The notes beneath the pieces were generated by a model. It searched no databases. It saw only the letters and a list, made by a program, of their open reading frames with translations, and had not been told where the DNA came from. 5,377 nt of DNA from an uncultured Eubacteriales bacterium. GTDB taxonomy: Bacteria; Bacillota; Clostridia; Oscillospirales; UMGS1783. Location of the stretch: NCBI GenBank assembly GCA_900555065.1, contig USJY01000122.1, positions 1 through 5,377 of the forward strand, given 5' to 3'. Positions 1 through 5,377 of this stretch are shown here, one piece after another. Made by a program: the position numbers and the translations under genes. Each line of letters begins with the position of its first letter. The stretch's first letter is position 1.

Positions 1-593
1 CCAATCAGCACCTTGTGTTTTTTTCTTACATAGCGAACAATCGCCTCATCAAACTTGTCTCCGCCCATTTTTACCGATGTGGACACAACCACGCCTGAAA
101 ATGAAATAACGGCGATATCAGCCGTTCCGCCGCCTATATCGATCACCATGCGCCCGCTTGGCTGAGAAATGTCGATCCCGGCGCCGATCGCGGCGGCAAC
201 CGGCTCCTCAATGATCTCGACGTGCTTTACGCCCGCCCGTTCGCAGGCGTCCTTAACCGCCCGGTTCTCCACTTCGGTGACACAGCTTGGCACGCACACG
301 ACGGCGCGCGGCCGCACAAGCTGAAATCCGCTGACCTGCTTGATAAAGTACTTGAGCATTTTTTCCGTGGTCTGATAATCTGAAATCACGCCGTCTTTCA
401 GCGGCCGGATCACATCAACGCCGACCGGCGTGCGCCCGAGCATCTCCAGCGCTTCCCGGCCAACCTTGAGCACCCTGCCGGTATCCCTGTCCACGGCCAC
501 TACTGTGGGTTCGTTGAGCACGATGCCCTTGCCCTTCACATATATCAAAATGGTAGCTGTTCCAAGATCAATGCCCAAATCCAAGCCAAACAA
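1..593 (-). CDS. mreB: Rod shape-determining protein MreB/Mbl family (N-terminal 197 residues, cut by the left edge)
   Basis: This is a bacterial actin homologue. MreB-family proteins bind ATP, form filaments under the inner face of the membrane and guide lateral cell-wall synthesis. The sequence shows the actin-fold phosphate-1 loop GIDLGTAT (residues 7-14), then KGKGIVLNEPTVVAVD (20-35), the IIEEPVAAAIGAG segment holding the likely catalytic glutamate (127-139), and the phosphate-2 loop DIGGGTADIAVIS (152-164). The family is usually about 335-345 residues, so roughly 40% is missing because the window ends, not because the gene is broken. I chose the TTG at 593 as start because it gives the family-like N-terminus MFGLDLGID and lies 9 nt after a GAGGGG site. 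No ATG is available in frame after the upstream stop. Departures from the consensus I remember are Thr14 where MreB usually has Asn (GTAN) and Cys104 where Gly is usual (VPSG). The missing C-terminus prevents a choice between MreB, Mbl and MreBH. Confidence 0.95.
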   Translation of the reverse strand, partial: MFGLDLGIDLGTATILIYVKGKGIVLNEPTVVAVDRDTGRVLKVGREALEMLGRTPVGVDVIRPLKDGVISDYQTTEKMLKYFIKQVSGFQLVRPRAVVCVPSCVTEVENRAVKDACERAGVKHVEIIEEPVAAAIGAGIDISQPSGRMVIDIGGGTADIAVISFSGVVVSTSVKMGGDKFDEAIVRYVRKKHKVLI

Positions 594-602
594 CAGCAAA
601 CA

Positions 603-608
603 CCCCTC
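603..608 (-). promoter_or_regulatory. Ribosome binding site of mreB (decides a TTG start)
   Basis: GAGGGG on the minus strand ends 9 nt before the TTG at 593. Another TTG at 599 is only 3 nt from this site, too close for normal initiation, and the CTG between them is a less usual start. The 77-base gap between comF and mreB holds this site but no -35/-10 pair at normal spacing that I could find, so mreB may be read through from comF. Confidence 0.7.
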
Positions 609-671
609 GTCACATGAATTGCAGCGACCAAAATTTCGCTCCTGCTCTTAGTATTGACCGGCGTTTGCTTT

Positions 672-1364
672 TTACTTTTTGTAAATTTTTGTATTCTGAC
701 CGTGCGCAGTCGCAGCTGTCAGGCCGCACACCGTTTCCGCGCCGGCCCTGCGAAGTACGCGCGCGCATTCGCGGATTGTCGCGCCGGTGGTGTACACGTC
801 GTCGACCAGCAATATCCGCTTTCCGCGCACAAGCGACGGATCGCGCACCTCATAGCAGTCTTTCACGTTTTCCACTCTCCGCTTTGCGTCGCGCAGAGCC
901 GACTGCGTCTGATTTTCTTTCGTCTTGGTCAGCACGCCGGCCATATATGTTTTGCCTGTGTAACTCGCATAGGCTCTTCCGATCAGTTCCGACTGATTAA
1001 AGCCGCGGCTGGCGAGCTTCCGTTTGGAAAGCGGTACGGCCGTGACAAAATCACAGTTCTCCACACTGTTGACATACCGCACTTCCGCCATATATTTTGC
1101 AAATACCGCCGCCGCGCCCTTTCTCTCCCGGAATTTCAGGCCCAGGATGCCGGAACGGACCGGTCCCATGTACACGAGCGCCGCCGTACAGCAATACAGG
1201 TCCTTTCGCCGCGGATCGGGCGGAAGCATATAGGCGTGATTCCGCGCGACCGCCTTCACGCAGTCGGAGCATACCGCTTCCGCATCGGACGCGATCCTGC
1301 CGCAAAGCAGGCACCTGCGCGGAAAGAAAAACTCCGCGATACGGTCGAACAGCCGCCGGATCAT
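672..1364 (-). CDS. comF: ComF family phosphoribosyltransferase-like protein (ComFC type)
   Basis: This 230-residue protein belongs to the ComF/GntX family (COG1040). In Bacillus and Haemophilus its relatives are needed for uptake or handling of transforming DNA, but the enzymatic reaction is not settled. The N-terminus has a four-cysteine zinc-ribbon motif (C18, C21, C32, C35) after a short aromatic-rich helix. The body has the family motif RGFNQSELI (120-128), then QTQSALRDAKRRVENV (152-167). The type I phosphoribosyltransferase PRPP-binding loop lies within LLVDDVYTTGAT (185-196), with the paired acidic residues D188-D189. Length is normal for the family and the gene is intact. It starts 6 bp after the recD2 stop codon and probably shares its transcript. 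A competence role cannot be assumed, because ComF homologues also occur in bacteria without known transformation and no other competence gene is visible here. Confidence 0.95.
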   Translation of the reverse strand: MIRRLFDRIAEFFFPRRCLLCGRIASDAEAVCSDCVKAVARNHAYMLPPDPRRKDLYCCTAALVYMGPVRSGILGLKFRERKGAAAVFAKYMAEVRYVNSVENCDFVTAVPLSKRKLASRGFNQSELIGRAYASYTGKTYMAGVLTKTKENQTQSALRDAKRRVENVKDCYEVRDPSLVRGKRILLVDDVYTTGATIRECARVLRRAGAETVCGLTAATAHGQNTKIYKK

Positions 1365-1370
1365 GCGCGC

Positions 1371-3596
1371 TCACCCCTCTATTTCACGTTCCCCGGCAGT
1401 CGGAACAAGCCCGCGCAGCATATGCCGCAGCCCGGAAAAACGCTTAACCTTTGTTTTGTTTCCAATCATCCGTACAATCTTCGCGCTGTCGCCCACCAGA
1501 ATCAGCATCTCTCTGGCGCGGGTCACGGCGGTATAAAGCAAGTTCCGGTACAATAGGGCCGACGGCGTATCCATAATGACCAGAACCACACAGCGGAATT
1601 CATTGCCCTGGCATTTGTGCACGGTTACCGCATAGGCGTGGTCCAGCTCGTCCAGGCTCTCAAACGGGTGTTTCGCCACCCGGTCGTCATATACAATTTC
1701 CAGCTCCTCGTTTTCAAAAGATATTGCCCGGACTTTGCCTATATCGCCGTTGAAAACGCCCTGACCCGCCTCGCCTGCGGCAGTTTGATAGGGGATGTCG
1801 TAGTTGTTTTTAATCTGCATTACCTTGTCGCCCACGCGAAAACTGTTTTCAAAATACGCCTTTTCCGGCAGTCCGGCCGCCGCCTCGTCCATCACCTGCT
1901 TGAGGCGGCGGTTGAGATTGACCGTCCCGCACATGCCAAGCTTGGACGGCGTGATCACCTGTATATCCGCGTCCATATCCCAGCCGTAGCGCTGCGGCAG
2001 GCGGGTACAGCACAGATCCACCACCGTGTCCGCGCACTCGCCCGCATTGCGGCACGGCATGAAAAACACGTCTTTTTTCTCGCCCTGCAGCAGAAGCGAT
2101 TCGCCCTGTATAATTCTGTGCGCGTTCGTAATAATCAGGGAATCGGCCGCCTGCCGGAAAATTACTTCCAGCTTCACCGTCGGCACCGCGCCGCTTGCGA
2201 TTACGTCCGCGAATACATTGCCTGCGCCGACGGATGGGAGCTGGTCCGCATCCCCCACCAGAATCAGCCGGCAGGAGGGCGGCAGGGCGCGCAGCAGCGC
2301 GTCGAACAGCAGCAGGTCGACCATGGACGACTCATCGCAGATCACAGCGTCAAAATCCAGCAGGTTGTCCTCATTTCTGCTAAATATAAGCAGCCCCTGA
2401 TCCGAATACTGCATCTCCAAAAGCCGGTGTATCGTTTTGGCTTCATAGCCTGTCAGTTCCGTAATCCGCTTTGCAGCCCGGCCCGTGGGCGCGACAAGGG
2501 CGAAGTTCAGACCCATTTTTTCATACAGCGCAATAATCCCGCCGACCGCCGTCGTCTTGCCCGTACCCGGTCCGCCGGTCAGCACCATCGTACCTGCGGC
2601 GGCGTAGCGGATCGCATCGGCCTGCCGCTGTTCAAACGTGATGCCGATTTCCTGTTCAATCTGCCGAATCACGCTCTGCTTAAGCGGTTTTGTCTCGGCG
2701 GCGCGCACCATGGTCTGCAGCCGGCGCGCGCAGCGGGACTCTGCGTGAAAGTACTCGGCAAGGTACACCGCGTTCTTGTTCCCGACCGGGAGCGAAACGA
2801 GCTGTTCTTCTTCAATGAGGTCCGTCAACGCCCTGTCAATGTCCTCAGCCTGACACCGGAGCAGACGCGCTGTCGTCTCCACCAGCTGCTCCCGCGGAAG
2901 AAACGTATGCCCGTTAAACGCGTTCTGATGCAGCACATATTTCACCGCCGCGCTCAGCCGGAACGGACTGAACTCATCATAGCCCATATGCATGGCGATC
3001 GCGTCGGCCTTCTCAAAGCCGATTCCCTCGATCTGCTCGGCGAGCAGATATGGGTTCTGCCGCAGCCTGTCCACGCTCTGCCTGCCCCAGCGTTTCCATA
3101 CCTTGACGGCAAAATAGGGGGCAATGCCGTACTGCTGTAAAAAGACGAGCAGGCTCCGCATACCGAACTGGTTCTGAAACGCCTCTGAAATGGCCCTCGC
3201 CTTTGCAGGGGATATCCCCTTGATCCTGGTAAGCCGGGACGGCTCCTGCGCAATGACTTCCAGCGCCCTGTCCCCGTAATAATCGACAATCCGGCCAGCC
3301 GTAACCGCACCGATACCGCGGATAACGCCGCTTGACAAATATTTGAGTATTGCGTCGGTCGTCGTCGGCAAATTCTTTTCAAACGTATCCACGCGGAATT
3401 GCTTGCCATAGGTCTTGTGCACCGTCCATTGACCTGACGCCAGTATGTGCTCCCCTTCAAACAGGAACGGCAGCGTGCCCACCATGGTGACGGGCTGGCC
3501 ATCTATATCCGCAATAAAGATGGCGTAACCCGTCTCGTCGTTCTTATATACGATTGACTCTACCATGCCTTCAAGCGAGATGTTCTCCTGTTCCAT
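1371..3596 (-). CDS. recD2: RecD2-type ATP-dependent 5'-3' DNA helicase
   Basis: RecD2 (RecD/TraA family, superfamily 1B) unwinds DNA 5' to 3' without RecB or RecC partners. In Bacillus and Deinococcus it acts in DNA repair and replication-fork maintenance. The 741 residues show an N-terminal OB-like segment (about 8-75) followed by helix-hairpin-helix elements around RGIGAVTAGRIV (93-104), KGISPAKARAI (126-136) and EGIGFEKADAI (190-200). The helicase core follows: motif I GGPGTGKTT (341-349), motif Ia APTGRAAKR (369-377), motif II with CDESSMVD (420-427), motif III VGDADQLPSVGAG (447-459), motif IV FRQ (480-482), NGDIG (616-620), motif V-like TVHKCQGNEF (658-667) and motif VI YTAVTRAREMLILVG (688-702). 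Length and motif order are normal and nothing is broken. The N-terminal extension with helix-hairpin-helix elements separates it from the RecBCD subunit RecD. Its ATG lies inside the end of the upstream small gene, and its stop abuts comF. Confidence 0.97.
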   Translation of the reverse strand: MEQENISLEGMVESIVYKNDETGYAIFIADIDGQPVTMVGTLPFLFEGEHILASGQWTVHKTYGKQFRVDTFEKNLPTTTDAILKYLSSGVIRGIGAVTAGRIVDYYGDRALEVIAQEPSRLTRIKGISPAKARAISEAFQNQFGMRSLLVFLQQYGIAPYFAVKVWKRWGRQSVDRLRQNPYLLAEQIEGIGFEKADAIAMHMGYDEFSPFRLSAAVKYVLHQNAFNGHTFLPREQLVETTARLLRCQAEDIDRALTDLIEEEQLVSLPVGNKNAVYLAEYFHAESRCARRLQTMVRAAETKPLKQSVIRQIEQEIGITFEQRQADAIRYAAAGTMVLTGGPGTGKTTAVGGIIALYEKMGLNFALVAPTGRAAKRITELTGYEAKTIHRLLEMQYSDQGLLIFSRNEDNLLDFDAVICDESSMVDLLLFDALLRALPPSCRLILVGDADQLPSVGAGNVFADVIASGAVPTVKLEVIFRQAADSLIITNAHRIIQGESLLLQGEKKDVFFMPCRNAGECADTVVDLCCTRLPQRYGWDMDADIQVITPSKLGMCGTVNLNRRLKQVMDEAAAGLPEKAYFENSFRVGDKVMQIKNNYDIPYQTAAGEAGQGVFNGDIGKVRAISFENEELEIVYDDRVAKHPFESLDELDHAYAVTVHKCQGNEFRCVVLVIMDTPSALLYRNLLYTAVTRAREMLILVGDSAKIVRMIGNKTKVKRFSGLRHMLRGLVPTAGEREIEG
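1374..1379 (-). promoter_or_regulatory. Ribosome binding site of comF embedded in the recD2 stop region
   Basis: GAGGGG lies 9 nt before the comF ATG. The same six bases are the last two sense codons of recD2 (Glu-Gly), followed directly by TGA. A ribosome finishing recD2 therefore sits on the comF initiation site, which favours translational coupling. The motif and the 9-nt spacing match the site in front of mreB exactly. Confidence 0.8.
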
Positions 3597-3936
3597 TCTC
3601 TACCTCTTGTCTGGACCGGCCTCCGTCCTCCAGGCACACGAATTCCAGTCCGTCCGTTATAAATTCCAGTTCCCGCCGGTTCCGGTCTGTCAGCCCGTCG
3701 TCTACGATTACAATTTCGGGCCTGCCCTGGCTGGTGCGGACACGGCTCATAAATTCGATCAGCCCCCGCGCCAACCCCGCGCAGAACATGCCGCCGCCCT
3801 GCACGTGCACCTCAACCTTCGCGCGTATGACCGTCTCCTTATCCCCAAATACAAACCATTCGGAAATAAGCATGATCACATACAAAAACCCGATTGCGCA
3901 AAACACGGAAAAAACGATAAATAATGCGGTTTCCAT
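3571..3936 (-). CDS. Small single-pass membrane protein with a GT-A-like half-domain (function unknown)
   Basis: I do not recognise a named family for this 121-residue protein. Residues 4-26 form a strongly hydrophobic segment (ALFIVFSVFCAIGFLYVIML and onward), most likely one transmembrane helix. The rest looks soluble with alternating strands and helices: a strand at 36-46, a helix around 50-67, a strand EIVIVDD (74-80), a helix at 84-96 and a strand at 98-103. The segment VIVDDGLTD (76-84) resembles the VDDGSTD nucleotide-binding signature of family 2 glycosyltransferases, but there is no room for the catalytic half of such an enzyme. I chose the ATG at 3936 because an AAGGGG site lies 8 nt before it; the in-frame GTG at 3945 overlaps that site and cannot use it. 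The end overlaps recD2 by 26 bp, so the two are probably co-translated. Coding is supported by the clean ribosome site, the tight packing and the plausible protein composition. The function is open. Confidence 0.8.
   Translation of the reverse strand: METALFIVFSVFCAIGFLYVIMLISEWFVFGDKETVIRAKVEVHVQGGGMFCAGLARGLIEFMSRVRTSQGRPEIVIVDDGLTDRNRRELEFITDGLEFVCLEDGGRSRQEVENGTGEHLA
3603..3608 (-). promoter_or_regulatory. Ribosome binding site of recD2
   Basis: AAGAGG lies 6 nt before the recD2 ATG and inside the coding region of the upstream small membrane gene. It supports the ATG at 3596, and with the 26-bp gene overlap it suggests coupled translation of the two genes. Confidence 0.65.
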
Positions 3937-3944
3937 TTTAATCA

Positions 3945-3950
3945 CCCCTT
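3945..3950 (-). promoter_or_regulatory. Ribosome binding site of the small membrane protein gene
   Basis: AAGGGG followed by an 8-nt spacer precedes the ATG at 3936. It rules out the longer GTG reading at 3945, whose first base is the last G of this site. The surrounding 61-base gap (3937-3997) contains no clear terminator for the upstream gene and no convincing -35/-10 pair, so read-through from the reductase-like gene is possible. Confidence 0.75.
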
Positions 3951-3997
3951 TTATCTTATGCAGCAGGGGCGATTTGGTTATTTAAACTGCAAGCCGC

Positions 3998-5137
3998 CTA
4001 TTGAAATATTTCCGCAGCCTCAGCCATATTTTTTATAATCGGCACATGGAACGGACAGCGTTTTTCACAGCTGCCGCAGCCGATGCAGTCCTTGCCGCTG
4101 GAAGACAGGCCGGCATAGTGCAGGCGCACGGATGGCGGCACATCCGCCGGATCCAGGCGGACAATGTCCAGGTACTTATTCACCGCGGCGATATCGATTC
4201 CAACCGGACAGGGCTGGCAGTGGCTGCAATAGACGCAGTTTCCCACAAAGTCATTGCGCAGGGTATGCATGACATGCGTATAGTCGAGCTCACGTTCGTC
4301 AGCCTGCAGATACCGCACAGCCTCCGTAACTTCCGCCGCGGACTTGCAGCCAATCATTGCGCTGGCTACGGCCGGGCGCGTGAGGACGTAGTGCATGCAC
4401 TGCGCCGGTGTGAGCGGCTGGTCAAAAGGCGTATGCTCGGCGGAAACCAGCTTGCCGCCGCCCAGGGTCTTCATGGAGGTGATGCCAACGCCCATTTTCT
4501 CACAAAGCGCATACAGCGCGGCGCGCGTCGGGTCAAACCCGTGAAAGGCGTTTTTATCCAGGCCCTGGCTCAGCTCGTCGAGCGCGTTCACTTCCGCCGG
4601 ATACAGGTCGAACGCCAGATTGATGCTGAACATCATCAGTTCCGGCACGCCCGTTTCGATCACCTTGCGCGCTATCACGGGATTGTGCGAACTAAAACCA
4701 ATGTGCCGGATGTCGCCCAGCTGCTTGCGCTCGAGCACGTAGCGGATAAAATCCGTCTCAAACACGCCGCGATAGTCCTCTTCGGAATCGATGAAAAAGA
4801 TCATGCCGAAATCAACATACCCGAATAGCCGCAGATACTCCTCAAAAAAGCGCGGCACAACCTTGAGATCCCGGCTGATGTCGTATTGGCGGCGAAGGTC
4901 TGTGGAACCAATGTGCCCCTGGATCGTTACCTCCTTGCGGCGCTCCCCCAGCGCCTTGGCAATGTTCTCCCGCACCTCCTGGCCCGGCATAAAGACGTCT
5001 AGATGCGTAATCCCCGCCTCCAGGGCGGCGTCAATGGTCTCCTTCACCTGCGCGTACGGCTTGCGGTCCAAATGCTCGCAGCCCAAGCCGATGGTTCCCA
5101 CGCGCACGCCCGTTTTGCCAATTTCCCGAAACTGCAT
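3998..5137 (-). CDS. Aldo/keto reductase-like protein with C-terminal bis-[4Fe-4S] ferredoxin domain (COG1453 type)
   Basis: This 379-residue protein joins an aldo/keto reductase TIM barrel (about 1-280) to a ferredoxin-like tail. The barrel starts with FREIGKTGVRVGTIGLG (3-19) and keeps HIGFSSHNPVIARKVIETG (145-163) and the likely cofactor-phosphate loop GCKSAAEVTEAV (263-274). The tail has eight cysteines: C301, C304, C307, C310 (CVYCSHCQPCP) and C351, C354, C357, C361 (CIGCGSCEKRCP), enough for two [4Fe-4S] clusters. This points to electron transfer in an anaerobic cytoplasm. By alignment from memory, the classical Asp-Tyr-Lys-His tetrad is mostly gone: D47 is kept, but the Tyr position reads G52, Lys reads H75 and His reads F114. 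It may therefore not be an ordinary NADPH carbonyl reductase. The substrate is unknown. The start at 5137 is fixed by GGAGG 7 nt upstream and by the family-typical N-terminus; an in-frame ATG at 5308 would add 57 residues unlike the family. Confidence 0.93.
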   Translation of the reverse strand: MQFREIGKTGVRVGTIGLGCEHLDRKPYAQVKETIDAALEAGITHLDVFMPGQEVRENIAKALGERRKEVTIQGHIGSTDLRRQYDISRDLKVVPRFFEEYLRLFGYVDFGMIFFIDSEEDYRGVFETDFIRYVLERKQLGDIRHIGFSSHNPVIARKVIETGVPELMMFSINLAFDLYPAEVNALDELSQGLDKNAFHGFDPTRAALYALCEKMGVGITSMKTLGGGKLVSAEHTPFDQPLTPAQCMHYVLTRPAVASAMIGCKSAAEVTEAVRYLQADERELDYTHVMHTLRNDFVGNCVYCSHCQPCPVGIDIAAVNKYLDIVRLDPADVPPSVRLHYAGLSSSGKDCIGCGSCEKRCPFHVPIIKNMAEAAEIFQ

Positions 5138-5144
5138 GGTTTCG

Positions 5145-5149
5145 CCTCC
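5145..5149 (-). promoter_or_regulatory. Ribosome binding site of the aldo/keto reductase-like gene
   Basis: GGAGG with a 7-nt spacer precedes the ATG at 5137. It decides between this start and the longer in-frame reading from 5308, which has no comparable site within the window. Confidence 0.85.
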
Positions 5150-5174
5150 GTTCCCGTTTTTTTCCTCTACCACA

Positions 5175-5203
5175 AATATATCATAAAACGCGCCGCCGCG
5201 CAA
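5175..5203 (-). promoter_or_regulatory. Possible sigma-A-type promoter of the aldo/keto reductase-like gene
   Basis: On the minus strand TTGCGC (5203-5198) is followed after 17 bases by TATATT (5180-5175). The -10 matches the TATAAT consensus at 5 of 6 positions, but the -35 matches only the leading TTG. An overlapping TATGAT (5185-5180) is an alternative -10 without a matching -35. The A/T-rich patch is isolated in GC-rich sequence and sits about 40 bases before the start codon, which fits a short leader. This is a weak call from sequence alone. Confidence 0.35.
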
Positions 5204-5214
5204 GGGAAAGCGCG
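5197..5214. repeat. Short dyad CGCGC-N8-GCGCG over the possible -35 region
   Basis: Two perfect 5-bp arms (5197-5201 and 5210-5214) flank an 8-base centre and overlap the candidate -35 hexamer. A repressor operator could look like this, but arms of five G/C bases are easily found by chance in GC-rich DNA. Confidence 0.25.
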
Positions 5215-5301
5215 ACAAAACTCCCTGCCACAGGCGCTGCGAACAATGACAAATCCGAGCGCCATCTTTGAAAACACAAGAAGAAGCCTTTGCGCTTTCC
5301 C
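5204..5301. repeat. Distant inverted repeat with 10-bp arms
   Basis: GGGAAAGCGC at 5204-5213 is matched exactly by its reverse complement GCGCTTTCCC at 5292-5301, with 78 bases between. Both arms lie in the non-coding stretch upstream of the reductase-like gene. The pair could bring two protein-binding half-sites together by looping, or form the base of a long RNA structure. No function can be assigned. Confidence 0.35.
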
Positions 5302-5311
5302 CTGACAAATC
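5247..5311. repeat. Direct repeat TGACAAATC
   Basis: TGACAAATC occurs at 5247-5255 and again at 5303-5311, and a shortened relative, GACAAA, lies at 5214-5219. All three are in the same non-coding region upstream of the reductase-like gene and in the same orientation. They may be binding sites for a regulator or simply chance repeats. Confidence 0.3.
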
Positions 5312-5314
5312 AAG

Positions 5315-5349
5315 GGCTGCGAAAGAACTCTTCCTATTCTTTCACAGCC
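5315..5349 (-). terminator. 13-bp hairpin, possible terminator of an unseen upstream minus-strand gene
   Basis: Arms 5315-5327 and 5337-5349 pair over 13 positions around a 9-base loop. Read as minus-strand RNA, every position pairs, with one G-U; read as plus-strand RNA the same position is a C-A mismatch. This favours a minus-strand role. The stem is followed on the minus strand by CTTGATTTGTC, a weak, interrupted U-tract, so it may be an inefficient intrinsic terminator or a leader structure. The remaining 28 bases to the window edge hold no identifiable gene. Confidence 0.45.
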
Positions 5350-5377
5350 TCTTGCATGGGGTTATTCATCGAAAAGA

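Noticed and set aside
594..671. Promoter for mreB in the gap after comF
   Set aside because: A TTTACA-like element and AATACT can be found near the end of comF, but they are about 24 bases apart, too far for a normal promoter.
654..1556. Open frame of 300 codons on the plus strand
   Set aside because: It is antisense to comF and the end of recD2 and has no domain or convincing ribosome site. The comF protein on the other strand has all family motifs.
1617..3140. Open frame of 507 codons on the plus strand
   Set aside because: It lies entirely antisense to recD2, whose helicase motifs are unmistakable. The plus-strand product is rich in His, Arg and Gln with no recognisable domain, as expected of a mirror frame in GC-rich coding DNA.
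3937..3945. GTG start three codons upstream for the small membrane protein
   Set aside because: The GTG overlaps the AAGGGG ribosome site, leaving none at usable distance, while the ATG at 3936 has ideal spacing.
4001..4828. Open frame of 275 codons on the plus strand
   Set aside because: It mirrors the aldo/keto reductase-like gene and its composition is typical of antisense reading.
5138..5308. N-terminal extension of 57 residues on the reductase-like protein, starting at an ATG at 5308
   Set aside because: The extension resembles nothing in the family, the repeats and possible promoter fall inside it, and GGAGG precedes the internal ATG at 5137.
5362..5377. Possible tail of an upstream minus-strand gene ending in Leu-Phe-Asp-Glu-stop (TAA at 5364-5362)
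   Set aside because: Only about four codons are visible and another frame also ends there, so a gene cannot be supported. The hairpin just downstream would fit such a gene.

Overview
The window is a gene-dense stretch of bacterial chromosome with five protein genes, all on the minus strand, so they read from the right edge toward the left edge. The strong purine-rich Shine-Dalgarno sites, a RecD2 helicase rather than a RecBCD-linked RecD, an actin-like MreB, a ComF-type phosphoribosyltransferase and an oxidoreductase with two iron-sulfur clusters suggest an anaerobic Firmicute of the Clostridia. This is an inference from gene families and gene order. No rRNA or other taxonomic marker is present.

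In transcription order the layout is as follows. The rightmost 240 bases (5138-5377) hold no convincing gene. They contain a 13-bp hairpin that may terminate an unseen upstream gene, several short repeats, a possible promoter and a strong ribosome binding site. Next comes a 379-residue COG1453-type aldo/keto-reductase-like protein with a C-terminal bis-[4Fe-4S] domain (5137-3998), in which three of the four classical catalytic residues appear to be replaced. A 61-base gap leads to a 121-residue single-pass membrane protein (3936-3571), whose soluble part resembles the first half of a GT-A glycosyltransferase fold. Its last codons overlap the start of recD2 (3596-1371). Six bases after recD2, comF begins (1364-672), with its Shine-Dalgarno site built from the last codons of recD2. 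After a further 77 bases, mreB starts from a TTG codon at 593 and runs off the left edge.

The small membrane gene, recD2 and comF are packed like a translationally coupled operon, and mreB may be the last member or have its own promoter. RecD2 (5'-3' helicase for replication and repair), ComF (late competence/DNA-uptake family) and MreB (cell-shape scaffold) have no shared biochemical pathway. Their clustering looks like conserved housekeeping gene order rather than a dedicated system. There is no sign of a mobile element, CRISPR array, tRNA, rRNA or defence island. The two items most worth following are the reductase-like protein with its degenerate active site and the small membrane protein.
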